This document shows positions 7,972-16,179 of a stretch of DNA of 35,295 bases, in pieces. A program made the position numbers and the translations under genes. The notes under the pieces were generated by a model. That model searched no databases and had not been told where the DNA came from. It worked only from the letters and a program-made list of their open reading frames with translations. Source of the stretch: Sporomusaceae bacterium UBA7701 (GTDB lineage: Bacteria; Bacillota; Negativicutes; Sporomusales; UBA7701); assembly GCA_002482545.1 (NCBI GenBank), contig DLGF01000012.1, positions 167,917-203,211 of the forward strand, in the 5' to 3' direction. How positions within the stretch are numbered: the stretch's first letter is position 1; each line of letters starts with the position of its first letter.

Positions 7972-8935
7972 AAGGCTTATTGCCGGAATAGTCGTCTTTG
8001 CCCTGATGGCGGGAGCGGCGGGCTACAAGCTGTATTTCAGCCAGCCGCGGGGAATCACCGCCACCGGTACGGTCGAGGTAACCCGCGCCGATATCATGCC
8101 CAAGGTCAACGGCTATCTCGGCCAGCTCACCGTCCAGGCCGGCGATGCCGTAAAAGCCGGCCAGGTGATCGCCCGGATTTCCCGTCCCGACCTCGATGCG
8201 CAGCTTCTCCGGGACGAAGCGGCCTTAGTCAAGGCCAAGGTCCAGCTCAGCGACCTGGAAAAGGGAGCCCGCAGCCAGGAACTCCGGGAAGCCGCCGCCG
8301 GTTTTGCCTCTGCCGAGGCAGTCTTCCAAAAAGCCCGGACCGATCTGGAACGGTACAGCGCCCTGTACCGGACCGGGGCCATAGCCGCCCAGCAGTTGGA
8401 CTCGGCTCAGTCGAGCTATGATGTGGCCTACAACGCTCTCGTCGCCGCCCAGTCCAAGCAAAGCCTGCTGGAAGAAGGCAACCGTCCGGACGAGATCGAA
8501 GCGCAGCGCCTGGAAGTCAAACGCTCCCAAGCCATCGTCGACGCCAGCCGGGCGCTGGTGGCCGATACCGTTGTCACCAGCCCGCTCGACGGCGTCGTGC
8601 TGACCAAGAACTTTGAGAACGGCGAGTACATCAACCCCGGGTCTGCTTTGGCCACCGTGGGAGACATGAACGATTGCTGGGTGAAAATATATGTCTCCTC
8701 CGCTCAGCTGGGCCTTCTCCATTTGGGCCAGCCGGCAGCCGTCAGAATCGATTCCTTTCCTGACAGGGCCTTCGCCGGAACGATCAAGGAAATCAGCCAG
8801 AACGCCGAATTCACCCCGCGCCAGAGCATTACGCAACGGGAACGGGCCAACCTGGTATTCGCCGTAAAAGTCAAAATCGACAATGCCGAAGGCATTCTCA
8901 AGCCCGGAATGCCCGCGGACGTGGTCCTTCAATGA
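7964..8935 (+). CDS. HlyD-family periplasmic adaptor of an ABC exporter (YbhG-like)
   Basis: Membrane-fusion subunit linking the inner-membrane ABC pump to the envelope. It has an uncleaved N-terminal membrane anchor (residues 4-20), a lipoyl-like half with VNGYLGQLTVQAGDAVKAGQVI, a long coiled coil between about residues 65 and 190, the second lipoyl half TVVTSPLDGVVL, and a beta-barrel region to the end. Its 323 residues match the YbhG type. An ATG at 7958 touches the AGGAGGG ribosome site; the ATG at 7964 lies 6 bases from it and is the better start. It overlaps the next gene by 4 bases. Confidence 0.92.
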   Translation: MRKRLIAGIVVFALMAGAAGYKLYFSQPRGITATGTVEVTRADIMPKVNGYLGQLTVQAGDAVKAGQVIARISRPDLDAQLLRDEAALVKAKVQLSDLEKGARSQELREAAAGFASAEAVFQKARTDLERYSALYRTGAIAAQQLDSAQSSYDVAYNALVAAQSKQSLLEEGNRPDEIEAQRLEVKRSQAIVDASRALVADTVVTSPLDGVVLTKNFENGEYINPGSALATVGDMNDCWVKIYVSSAQLGLLHLGQPAAVRIDSFPDRAFAGTIKEISQNAEFTPRQSITQRERANLVFAVKVKIDNAEGILKPGMPADVVLQ

Positions 8936-9831
8936 TTACGCTCAGCCGGGTCACCAAAAAATTCGGCCCTGTTACGGCGGCGGCGGAGGTCTCTCTGAAG
9001 GTCGCTCCCGGTGAGATCTTCGGCCTTGTCGGCCCCGACGGCGCCGGCAAGACGACCGTCATCCGCATGCTGACCGGAGTGCTGGCTCCCTCGTCCGGAA
9101 CGCTGAGCATTCTCGGAGCCGACGAACCGGAAAAGGTAAAAGACCAGCTTGGCTATGTGCCGCAAAAATTCAGCCTGTACGGCGACCTGACGGTCATGGA
9201 AAACATCCGGGTGATCGGCATGTTATACGGCCGGAAGCAACCGGAAATCGACGCTCTGGCGTCCGAAATCTTAGGGTTTACCAAACTCCTGCCCTTCAAA
9301 GACCGCCTGGCCGATAACCTGTCCGGAGGCATGAAACAAAAACTGGCGCTCGCCGCCGGGCTGATGCACCGTCCCCGGATTTATTTTCTCGATGAACCGA
9401 CCACCGGCGTCGATCCCGTGTCCCGCCGGGAGTTCTGGCAAATGCTCTATCGTCTCAACAAAGCGGGGACTACCGTCTTTGTCTCCACGCCCTACATGGA
9501 TGAAGCCGAGCTTTGCACCCGCGTCGCCTTCATGCACGGCGGGCGCATTGTATCCTGCGATACCCCTGAAGGCTTGCGCCGTTCCTATCCTTACAAAGTC
9601 CTCGAACTGGCGGCGGCGGCGCGGAACATAAAAGCGCTTCTGGCCGGCTGCCGGCTCAGGGACGTCAATATTTTCGGCGAAAAATATCATCTGGTTGTCG
9701 ACGACGCTGCTGCGGCGAAAGAAGCAGTGCTGGAAGCGCTCGCCGCCGCCGCGGTCCCGGTCGCCTCCCTGACGGAAGTCGCCCCCACCCTGGAAGACGT
9801 ATTTGTCGCCCTGGCAAGCGAGGTGGTCTAA
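8932..9831 (+). CDS. ABC exporter ATPase, first subunit (YbhF N-half-like)
   Basis: A 299-residue ABC-2-type ATPase. Walker A is GPDGAGKTT (34-42), the signature is LSGGMKQ (130-136) and Walker B is YFLDEP with E155. The switch histidine is missing: where the second ATPase of this operon has TTHFMDEAE this one has STPYMDEAE, with Pro187 in the histidine position. Walker A also has Asp where Asn is usual. This site is therefore probably weak or regulatory. In E. coli the YbhF ATPase has two fused ABC domains; here they are separate genes. ATGA overlap with the adaptor gene and a 1-base gap to the next gene show tight coupling. Confidence 0.93.
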   Translation: MITLSRVTKKFGPVTAAAEVSLKVAPGEIFGLVGPDGAGKTTVIRMLTGVLAPSSGTLSILGADEPEKVKDQLGYVPQKFSLYGDLTVMENIRVIGMLYGRKQPEIDALASEILGFTKLLPFKDRLADNLSGGMKQKLALAAGLMHRPRIYFLDEPTTGVDPVSRREFWQMLYRLNKAGTTVFVSTPYMDEAELCTRVAFMHGGRIVSCDTPEGLRRSYPYKVLELAAAARNIKALLAGCRLRDVNIFGEKYHLVVDDAAAAKEAVLEALAAAAVPVASLTEVAPTLEDVFVALASEVV

Positions 9832-9832
9832 T

Positions 9833-10738
9833 TTGTATGCTGTGGAATTAAATAAACTCACCCGCCGGTTTGGCTCCTTCACCGCCGTCAACAATATTAC
9901 CCTTAGGATCCGGAAGGGAATCATCTACGGCTTTCTCGGCCCCAACGGCTCCGGCAAGTCCACCACCATCCGGATGCTGTGCGGTCTGCTGGAGCCGACT
10001 GCCGGCAGCGGCGCCGTTCTGGGGTTGGACATCGCCCGAAATAGCGAAGACATTAAGCGGCATATCGGCTATATGTCGCAAAAATTCAGCCTCTATGACG
10101 ATCTGACGGTTATCGAAAACCTCCGGTTTTACGCCGGACTCTACAGCCTCCCCCCGGAAGAAGGAGCTCCGCGTATCCAGGAAATGCTGGAGCTGGCCGG
10201 TCTGCAAACAAGGCGCAACGAACTGGCGGCCAACCTCTCCGGCGGCTGGAAGCAGCGCCTCGCCCTCGGCTGCGCCATTCTCCACAATCCCCCCATCCTG
10301 TTCCTCGATGAACCGACCGGCGGGGTTGACCCCAAGTCGCGCCGCATGTTCTGGGATATAATCCACCAGTTGTCGCTCGGCGGCACCACTGTCATGGTAA
10401 CTACCCACTTTATGGATGAGGCCGAGCATTGCGACGAAATCGGCTTTATTTTTGAAGGCAATCTCATCGCCAGCGATTCACCGGCCGGCTTAAAGGGCCG
10501 GATTCCCGGAACCCTGCTGGCCAAGCCGGCTTCCGAACCGATGGAGTTGTTGGAGGAACTGGAGTCCGGTCCCATCCCCCTCCTCGACGCCTATCCTTTC
10601 GGCGCCAGTATCCGCGTCCTGGTCGACCCGGAACAGGCCGTCCAATTTGCGGCCAAGGGCTACCAGGTAGTCGCCCCGTCGCTCGAGGACGTATTCGTGT
10701 TTCTCGTCAAATCTCACCGCGAGGAGGTAGTGGCATGA
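9833..10738 (+). CDS. ABC exporter ATPase, second subunit (YbhF C-half-like)
   Basis: A 301-residue ATPase with the full motif set: Walker A GPNGSGKST (36-44), signature LSGGWKQR, Walker B LFLDEPTGGVD and an intact switch histidine in TTHFMDEAEH. It probably pairs with the preceding, less canonical ATPase to power the permease encoded next. The frame is open back to 9803, but GAGGTGG ends 6 bases before a TTG at 9833, 1 base after the previous stop. I choose that TTG, which gives MYAVELNKL. The end overlaps the permease start in an ATGA. Confidence 0.92.
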   Translation: MYAVELNKLTRRFGSFTAVNNITLRIRKGIIYGFLGPNGSGKSTTIRMLCGLLEPTAGSGAVLGLDIARNSEDIKRHIGYMSQKFSLYDDLTVIENLRFYAGLYSLPPEEGAPRIQEMLELAGLQTRRNELAANLSGGWKQRLALGCAILHNPPILFLDEPTGGVDPKSRRMFWDIIHQLSLGGTTVMVTTHFMDEAEHCDEIGFIFEGNLIASDSPAGLKGRIPGTLLAKPASEPMELLEELESGPIPLLDAYPFGASIRVLVDPEQAVQFAAKGYQVVAPSLEDVFVFLVKSHREEVVA

Positions 10739-11859
10739 TTCGCCTGCGGGCTTTACTTTATAAAGAATTCATCCAGATGCGCCGCGACCGCCTGACTTTC
10801 GGCATGATGATCATTTTACCGGTTGTCCAACTGCTGCTGTTCGGCTTTGCCATCAACACCGACGTCAAACACCTCTCCACGGTGGTGTTCGACCAATCCC
10901 TGCAGCAGGAAGGGCGGGATCTCCTTTCCGCCCTGGTCGCCAGCGAATATTTCGATATCAACTATGTCGCCGGCAGCTATCAGGAAGTCACCGCCCATAT
11001 CGAGCAGGGAAAAACCAAAGTGGGAATCATCATCCCGCCGGACTTTTCCGAGAACATCAAACACGGTCGGAGCGCATCGGTCCAAGTCATTGTCGACGCC
11101 TCCGACACGATGGCGGCTTCCTCCGCCATAAGCGCCGCCCAACTGGTCGGCCAGCTGAAATCCCAGGAAATAATGGTGGAACGCCTGCAGGGCATGTCCG
11201 GCAAGGCCGTCTCGCCGCCCTATGATATCCGGATCCGTCCCTGGTACAACCCGGATTTCGTTTCCGCCTTCTATATGGTCCCCGGCATTCTCGGCGTCAT
11301 CCTGACCATGACCATGGTGATGATCACCTCGATGGCCATCGTCCGGGAGCGGGAACGCGGCACTCTCGAACAGCTCATCGTCACCCCCATGAAAACCTGG
11401 GAACTGATGCTGGGCAAAATTATCCCCTATGTCCTGGTGGGTTATGTCCAGGCAACGATTGCGCTGCTGGTCGGAATTCTCGTTTTCGATCTTCCCGTGC
11501 GGGGCAGCCTCAGCCTGCTGTATGGCCTGACTTCCTTCTTCATTTTAGCCTCGCTCGCCCTGGGAATCCTGATCTCCACCGTGGCCAAAACGCAAATGCA
11601 AGCCATGCAGATGTCCTTTTTCATCTTTCTGCCCAGTGTTTTATTATCCGGCTTTATGTTCCCCCGGGAAGCGATGCCGCTCTTGTTCAACCTGCTCGGC
11701 AACCTGTTTCCACTGACCTTCTACCTGGAAATTCTGCGCGGAATTATCCTGAAGGGAGTCGGTTTTAGCGTGCTGTGGAGCCAAGTCCTGGCCCTCACCG
11801 TCTTTATCATGGGGACGCTGTTCATCAGCATCAAGAAATTTAAAAAGACCATTGCCTGA
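10735..11859 (+). CDS. ABC-2-type export permease (YbhS/YbhR-like)
   Basis: A 374-residue inner-membrane permease. One membrane helix near residues 20-40 (MMIILPVVQLLLFGF) is followed by a large extracytoplasmic domain to about residue 175 and then a block of about five helices. The cytoplasmic motif RERERGTLEQLIVTPM is typical of the ABC-2 membrane family. E. coli-type systems encode two such permeases, YbhS and YbhR; only one is present here, directly followed by a terminator, so the transporter is probably a homodimer. Likely substrates are drugs or other toxic compounds, by analogy with the E. coli system. Confidence 0.92.
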   Translation: MIRLRALLYKEFIQMRRDRLTFGMMIILPVVQLLLFGFAINTDVKHLSTVVFDQSLQQEGRDLLSALVASEYFDINYVAGSYQEVTAHIEQGKTKVGIIIPPDFSENIKHGRSASVQVIVDASDTMAASSAISAAQLVGQLKSQEIMVERLQGMSGKAVSPPYDIRIRPWYNPDFVSAFYMVPGILGVILTMTMVMITSMAIVRERERGTLEQLIVTPMKTWELMLGKIIPYVLVGYVQATIALLVGILVFDLPVRGSLSLLYGLTSFFILASLALGILISTVAKTQMQAMQMSFFIFLPSVLLSGFMFPREAMPLLFNLLGNLFPLTFYLEILRGIILKGVGFSVLWSQVLALTVFIMGTLFISIKKFKKTIA

Positions 11860-11870
11860 CCAACTAAAAT

Positions 11871-11903
11871 AACGGCCAATCCCTTGCGGGTCGGCCGTTT
11901 TCA
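11871..11903. terminator. Bidirectional terminator, export operon and 36-aa ORF
   Basis: AACGGCC/GGCCGTT (11871-11877 with 11893-11899) closes a stem with an inner CCC/GGG pairing, and TTTTC follows on the plus strand. The minus strand reads ATTTTAG after the same stem, so it can also end the leftward transcript of the 36-residue ORF. Confidence 0.85.
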
Positions 11904-11969
11904 CTGATGACGCACCAAGAAGGATGGGACATGCCGAAACAGCGGCAGCATTGCCTGCGTAAACCGCTC

Positions 11970-12080
11970 TTAATACTCGGCGAAGCGGCTTTGTTCCAGC
12001 TCCATAAGCAGCATTTCTTCGAGCGCCGCTTCCAGGGTGAGAGGAGTCGCTTCCACTTCGCTCGGTATGAACGTATACAT
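11970..12080 (-). CDS. 36-residue acidic small protein, unknown
   Basis: An ORF too short for usual gene finding but well dressed. AAGGAGG lies exactly 9 bases before the ATG, a promoter with a symmetric repeat lies upstream (12133-12161), and a terminator lies 67 bases downstream. The product begins MYTFIPSEVEATPLTL and ends LEQSRFAEY. It has no cysteine and no membrane segment; the middle, EAALEEMLLMELEQ, would form an acidic amphipathic helix. The start codon sits inside a perfect 14-base palindrome, GTATACATGTATAC (12073-12086). I do not recognise a family. A short regulatory or binding peptide is one guess. Confidence 0.6.
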   Translation of the reverse strand: MYTFIPSEVEATPLTLEAALEEMLLMELEQSRFAEY

Positions 12081-12132
12081 GTATACCATCCTCCTTAAAT
12101 ACACTAGTACTTGGGTACATTTTATCACTTTG

Positions 12133-12161
12133 TCTATAAAAAATCCATAGATTTTTTGCAA
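12133..12161 (-). promoter_or_regulatory. Promoter of the 36-aa ORF with an inverted repeat in its spacer
   Basis: On the minus strand TTGCAA is followed after 17 bases by TATAGA. The spacer is almost filled by a perfect 8-bp inverted repeat, AAAAAATC/GATTTTTT (12138-12145 with 12150-12157). A symmetric site between -35 and -10 suggests a repressor or a MerR-like activator. The rest of 12162-12342 holds nothing else I can support. Confidence 0.55.
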
Positions 12162-12342
12162 TATTCTTTTCCTTGTAAATATTTTTTGTTTGGTCTCTTG
12201 GTAATATACTGTCGTCTTCGCGAAGTGATCTTTTTTGTAAAAAAGAACGGAAATAACCCTTTTTCCCCTTTTGCGGACTTGTTCCCAAGCCCCGATTTGT
12301 AATAAAATAAACATGGTCAGTATTGTTATAGGAGGATGCAGA

Positions 12343-13026
12343 ATGACCAAGGAATCCGAATTTAGTTCCAGCCATGATTCTTCTTTACGCAACAAGGTAT
12401 TCAGATATATTAAGTCCCATATCATAAGCGGCGCTTACCACCCCGGGGAAACCTTGCTTGAATCCAAGCTGGCCGAGGAACTGGGAGTAAGCCGCACACC
12501 CATTCGCGAGGCGATCCGGCTGCTTGAACTGGAAGGACTGGTGGAAGTCACCACCAAGAAGGGCGCCGTCATTCTCGGTATTTCCCAGAAGGACGTGCAG
12601 GATATTTACGCCATCCGCCAATTGGTGGAAGGCCTGGCCGGCCGGTGGGCCGCCGAGCGAATCAGCGACTCCGAATTCAAGGACCTTCAGAAGACCTTTG
12701 AGCTGATGGAATTTTACGGTCAAAAACAGGATCTCGAGGAAGTGGCCGAGCTGGATAACAAATTCCATCAGGCTATTTATGAAGCCTCGGGGAGCCGTAT
12801 CCTCTATTTGACCCTGCGGAATCTCCATGAATACGCCCAGATAGCCAGAATCCGCTCATTGGCCTTCCAAAACCGCCTGCCGCAGACGCTGACCGAGCAT
12901 CGGGCCATTCTGGACGCGCTCCGGGCCAAGGATGCCGATGCGGCGGAAAAAGCGTTGTCCGAGCATGTGCACAATGTCCATCAAAATATCCTGTGCCAGC
13001 AAACCCGCAGCAGCGAAACCGAATAG
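12343..13026 (+). CDS. GntR-family regulator, FadR (FCD) subfamily
   Basis: A 227-residue transcription factor. The winged helix-turn-helix is at the N terminus (LAEELGVSRTPIREAIRLLELEGLV, about residues 40-65, split by the usual recognition helix). The all-helical FCD effector domain follows with conserved DNKFHQAIYEASG and the late EHRAILDAL and EHVHNV histidines that often bind a metal. FCD proteins usually sense organic acids. No obvious target operon adjoins it on the same strand, so its regulon cannot be told. The frame is open upstream, but GGAGG lies 7 bases before the ATG at 12343. A terminator follows directly. Confidence 0.92.
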   Translation: MTKESEFSSSHDSSLRNKVFRYIKSHIISGAYHPGETLLESKLAEELGVSRTPIREAIRLLELEGLVEVTTKKGAVILGISQKDVQDIYAIRQLVEGLAGRWAAERISDSEFKDLQKTFELMEFYGQKQDLEEVAELDNKFHQAIYEASGSRILYLTLRNLHEYAQIARIRSLAFQNRLPQTLTEHRAILDALRAKDADAAEKALSEHVHNVHQNILCQQTRSSETE

Positions 13027-13033
13027 GGGATAC

Positions 13034-13066
13034 AAAGGCCGTCATCCTGGGATGACGGCCTTTCAG
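13034..13066 (+). terminator. Terminator after the GntR gene
   Basis: A perfect 13-bp stem AAAGGCCGTCATC/GATGACGGCCTTT (13034-13046 with 13051-13063) begins 7 bases after the stop. The U-tract is short (TTTC). It may also serve the convergent diguanylate cyclase gene. Confidence 0.75.
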
Positions 13067-13139
13067 CATGTCGATAAACTCCGGCTGTTCAAAAAAACGA
13101 GCATAGTAGTTTCGATTATCCGGCGCCGGGCGAAGTTTT

Positions 13140-15152
13140 TCAGCAGCCTGAGTTATCGTCGGGCAGCTTAGCCCGTTTGTCCCGGTACATGTTATCATCG
13201 GCCAGTTGAAAAACCGCCATGATATCGGCGTCGGGATCGTGGTTGACGGCGTAGCCCACCGCCATGCCCAGGGAACAGGCCGACTGGCTCCGGTTATAAG
13301 CAGCCACCGCCTTCTTGATCCGCTGATAAGCCTCCTGCAGGACCGCTTCCGTGCAAGGAGCCAATAAAACCGCAAATTCGTCGCCGCCGATCCGGGCGAT
13401 CATATCTTCTTCCCGGAAACACTCCTTCAGGGTATTGGCGGCGGCCACAAGCAGCGCATCGCCGGCGATATGGCCCAGATCGTCGTTGGCGGCCTTCAGA
13501 TCATTGACGTCGCAGATAATAACGCCTACCCCGGCCGCCCCCTGCTTCTTGATCCGGGCGATCCGGGTCTCGAACGTCCTCCGGTTGTAGAGCCCGGTTA
13601 AGGCATCCCGGCTGCTGAGGTACAACATCCGGTCTTCCCATTCCCGCCGGAGGGTAAAATCCCTCACAATAACCAGAATGTGGCCATTGTCGCAGGGAAC
13701 AATCCTGGCTTCGGTAAAGCGTTGCTCGCCCAGGATCTCGATCCGGAGCTCCGCGCTTTCCGGCTGGCCGGTAAGATGCACGCGGCCGATACGCTCAAGC
13801 AATTGGCGGCCCGGCTCGGGCGAAAGGGGGTCGGCGATATTCCGTCCCCGCTGCGACGCCTCGTCTGAAGGGATATGGGGATTGTTGCCGCCCCACACGT
13901 CGAGAATGAGCCCTTGCTCATCCACCTCGAAGACCAGGTCGGGAAAGGTGTTGAAGAGGGCTCTGATCTTCGCCTCATTATGGGCAAGCGCCAAGTTCTT
14001 GCGTTCCAACTGCTGGATATGTTCCCGGATCGTCCCGGCGGTCTGGTCGAAAGCCGTATAGAGTTCACGCAGCTCGGCCGGCGCGGCGTCCAGGGCGGCC
14101 ATGCCGGTCGCTTCCCGGTAGTCCTCCTGCCGGATCCTGCGGGCTTGCTCGATAAGAAACTCAATCGGCGCCCTTATCCGCCTGGCGTAGACGAAAGCCA
14201 GCGGCGAAACCGCCAAGACCATGAAAATGAACCCGCCCCCCATGACCGCCAGGATCCGGTAGACCGGACGGAATATTTCCGAGGTTGCGGCCTCGCCCAT
14301 GATAATCCATTTACCGTTGTTGAGCCGGCGGTGGGTGCCCAGCACTTCGCGGCCCAGATAACCGGTATATATGGCGGGGCCGTCATGATGGGCCAAAGCG
14401 CGTTGAAACCCCTCGGTCCCGACTTTAAGCGTCAGTCGCGCGGTGCTGTCCACCATCCCCCCGCGGATGAGTTCAGGCGCAAACCGCGACTCCGTCAGCA
14501 TTGTCCCCCGGCTGTCGACCAGATAAGTTTCGCCGGTCAGCCCCAAGCGGGCCTTCTCCACCAGCTTGCTGATGCTCTCCAGTCGCACGCCGCCGATCAT
14601 AACACCCTTAATTTTATTGTCATAGTCATAAACCGGGACAGAAAATACGACGACCGGCTGGCCGGAAACCCGCCCCTGGATAATGTCCGATGTGGAGGAT
14701 TCGCCCACAATGGAATACTGGAAATAATCCCGGTCAGCCACGCTCGTGCCTGTTGCCACGCTGGACGTGGCTTCTATCACTCCCTTGCGGTTGGCGTAAC
14801 CCAGCTCGACAAAATCGCCCTGACCGGGTGAAAAATTGTTTAACACCCGGGCTATCTCGGTCGGACTGCCCCGCCGGACATCCGGCAGCGCCGCAATATT
14901 CCTCAGTTGCAGCATCTGGTTGCTGAACCAATCGTTAATCATCGCCTGCTGGAGGTCCAGGATCTGTTCGAATTGAGCGGTTATATCCTGTTTGACGATC
15001 CGCTCAAGCCCCATACCCGATACGACCATCAGAAAAGCTCCGGCGGCAATCACCAGAGAAAGGCCGTATTCCCGAATCTGCCGTTCGAGGGTATTGCCGC
15101 CGCGAAACCATCGCCACCCGTATGCTGCTATTTTTGTAAATAGTGTTTTCAT
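13140..15152 (-). CDS. Membrane-bound diguanylate cyclase with Cache, HAMP-like, PAS and GGDEF domains
   Basis: Makes cyclic di-GMP from two GTP in response to an outside signal. A first membrane helix (about 31-50, LSLVIAAGAFLMVVSG) is followed by a double-Cache-like extracytoplasmic domain with YFQYSIVGE and VPVYDYDNKIKGVMIGG. A second helix lies near residue 300, then a HAMP-like linker, a PAS domain with VFEVDEQGLILDVWGG, and the GGDEF domain. The active motif GGDEF (589-593) is intact, and the inhibitory RxxD site is present as REED (580-583), so product feedback is expected. No EAL or HD-GYP domain is attached. The ATG has GAGG upstream. The ligand is unknown. Confidence 0.94.
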   Translation of the reverse strand: MKTLFTKIAAYGWRWFRGGNTLERQIREYGLSLVIAAGAFLMVVSGMGLERIVKQDITAQFEQILDLQQAMINDWFSNQMLQLRNIAALPDVRRGSPTEIARVLNNFSPGQGDFVELGYANRKGVIEATSSVATGTSVADRDYFQYSIVGESSTSDIIQGRVSGQPVVVFSVPVYDYDNKIKGVMIGGVRLESISKLVEKARLGLTGETYLVDSRGTMLTESRFAPELIRGGMVDSTARLTLKVGTEGFQRALAHHDGPAIYTGYLGREVLGTHRRLNNGKWIIMGEAATSEIFRPVYRILAVMGGGFIFMVLAVSPLAFVYARRIRAPIEFLIEQARRIRQEDYREATGMAALDAAPAELRELYTAFDQTAGTIREHIQQLERKNLALAHNEAKIRALFNTFPDLVFEVDEQGLILDVWGGNNPHIPSDEASQRGRNIADPLSPEPGRQLLERIGRVHLTGQPESAELRIEILGEQRFTEARIVPCDNGHILVIVRDFTLRREWEDRMLYLSSRDALTGLYNRRTFETRIARIKKQGAAGVGVIICDVNDLKAANDDLGHIAGDALLVAAANTLKECFREEDMIARIGGDEFAVLLAPCTEAVLQEAYQRIKKAVAAYNRSQSACSLGMAVGYAVNHDPDADIMAVFQLADDNMYRDKRAKLPDDNSGC

Positions 15153-15252
15153 TTTATTGCCTCTGTATTAGCTATTTCAGCGATTATACCATACGGGGAT
15201 AATAGGGGTAAGTCAATATTCGTCAGCTTCTCTTGTTTACCTGCTGATATTT

Positions 15253-15295
15253 GCCTGGAAAAAATAAGCTGCCAACCATAATGGTTGGCAGCTTA
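15253..15295 (-). terminator. Rho-independent terminator of ridA
   Basis: A 14-bp stem AAGCTGCCAACCAT/ATGGTTGGCAGCTT lies 10 bases past the leftward stop and is followed by ATTTTTT on the minus strand. Confidence 0.92.
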
Positions 15296-15304
15296 GCGGT
15301 GATT

Positions 15305-15682
15305 TTAGTAAGCGGCGATGACCTCGATTTCGACCCCGACATCCCGCGGCAGGCGGGCGACCTGGACGCAGGCCCGGGCCGGAGGCTCGCTGGTAAAATA
15401 TTCGGCGTAAATTTTGTTTACTTCGGCGAAATCATTCATGTCATGCAAGAACACGGAGGTTTTCACCACATCGGCAAACGTCAGCCCTTCTTTATTCAAG
15501 ATGGCCTTAATGTTTTTGAGGACTTGGTGGGTTTGCGCCCCGATTCCGCCGTACACCAGCTGGCCGGTAACCGGGTCCAGGGGAATCTGGCCGGAGGCGA
15601 ACAAAAAGCCGTTAGCCTTGATGGCCTGGGAATATGGTCCAATGGCCTGAGGCGCCTGATCCGTTGCAATTACAGTTTTCAC
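15305..15682 (-). CDS. ridA: RidA-family enamine/imine deaminase
   Basis: A 125-residue cytoplasmic protein of the YjgF/YER057c/UK114 family that hydrolyses reactive 2-aminoacrylate-type imines released by PLP enzymes. The family core is clear: IGPYSQAIKANGFLFASGQIP, the catalytic-site arginine at about R103 in PPARACVQVARLP, and the closing VEIEVIAAY. The start is GTG, with AGGAG 10 bases upstream. It stands alone with its own terminator. The PLP decarboxylase and the MocR-type protein in this window are possible sources of its substrates, but no linkage is seen. Confidence 0.96.
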   Translation of the reverse strand: MKTVIATDQAPQAIGPYSQAIKANGFLFASGQIPLDPVTGQLVYGGIGAQTHQVLKNIKAILNKEGLTFADVVKTSVFLHDMNDFAEVNKIYAEYFTSEPPARACVQVARLPRDVGVEIEVIAAY

Positions 15683-15865
15683 GATTCTTCAGCTCCTTTT
15701 CGATGTGTATCCAGCATAAGTCTTCTACATATATACGGTGAATTCCTACGCTCGGGCGCACCTGTCCGGAAAAAATTCCCTGGATCAGACACCGTTCCGC
15801 CGACTGCTCCTTCTCCACTTTTGGTATTGTCGCATTTATGGATAATAATTATTTTAAAATATTCA

Positions 15866-15894
15866 TTGTTAAATCATCCCAATAGTGGTATAGT
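15866..15894 (+). promoter_or_regulatory. Strong promoter-like sequence in a gene-free stretch
   Basis: TTGTTA (15866-15871), 17 bases, then TATAGT (15889-15894). Transcription would run rightward from about 15901 towards the terminator at 16180-16212, covering the 24-residue ORF. The stretch 15683-16096 holds no other gene I can support; a 62-codon frame at 15912 lacks a good ribosome site. Confidence 0.55.
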
Positions 15895-16063
15895 AAGGTT
15901 AAAGGCTGGGGATGGGATACATGACCCGGCAAGTTCGGCAGAACATCGCTTATACCTTCCCCCAATTTTCTACCCGTATGGCCTTCAGCAGCCGCAGCGT
16001 CCGCTCTACCTGGCAGCATAACCACAAGGATATTCCCTCCAGTTTTGTCCATCTCCGCCTTTT

Positions 16064-16078
16064 TTTACATCATGTAAA
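16064..16078. promoter_or_regulatory. Palindrome upstream of the Cys-containing small ORF
   Basis: TTTACATCATGTAAA is a perfect 7-bp inverted repeat with a single central base, 18 bases before the small ORF start at 16097. It looks like a dimeric regulator site. I cannot name the regulator. Confidence 0.5.
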
Positions 16079-16096
16079 CCCAAGGAAGCGACAGCG

Positions 16097-16171
16097 ATGA
16101 AATGGACGCTGTTGCGTCCGGTCGCCTACTGTAAAGAAGGTTGCGATTGTCCCGGGTATGACCGACGGTAA
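16097..16171 (+). CDS. 24-residue Cys-containing small protein, unknown
   Basis: A short ORF with AAGGA 10 bases before its ATG, ending 8 bases before an intrinsic terminator. The product begins MKWTLLRPVAY and its C-terminal half is CKEGCDCPGYDRR, with three cysteines in a C-x3-C-x-C pattern. That suggests metal or cluster binding, redox activity, or a modified peptide. A promoter-like sequence lies 200 bases upstream and a palindrome lies 18 bases upstream. The RNA around the start can also fold (GCGAC/GTCGC around GGACGC/GCGTCC, 16088-16123), so a structured RNA is the alternative. No relative is recognised. Confidence 0.5.
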   Translation: MKWTLLRPVAYCKEGCDCPGYDRR

Positions 16172-16179
16172 TTTGCCTG

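Noticed and set aside
7996..8930. Long minus-strand frames inside the HlyD gene
   Set aside because: Antisense shadows; the plus-strand product has clear lipoyl and coiled-coil features and overlaps its neighbours as in an operon.
13070..13139. A second frame after the GGDEF gene reading EKLRPAPDNRNYYARFF, as if the C terminus had been frameshifted
   Set aside because: The frame runs on through the GntR terminator without a stop, and the GGDEF domain is already complete at 13140.
13875..14831. A 318-codon plus-strand frame inside the diguanylate cyclase
   Set aside because: Antisense shadow of a gene with clear Cache, PAS and GGDEF motifs; no ribosome site and no recognisable domain.
15849..16052. 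A 67-codon minus-strand frame in the gap beside ridA
   Set aside because: Its ATG directly touches the only GGAG, and the product resembles no protein; the plus-strand promoter and terminator fit a rightward transcript better.
15912..16100. A 62-codon plus-strand frame after the promoter at 15866
   Set aside because: No proper ribosome site and a His/Arg/Ser-rich product; the 24-codon ORF further on has better signals.
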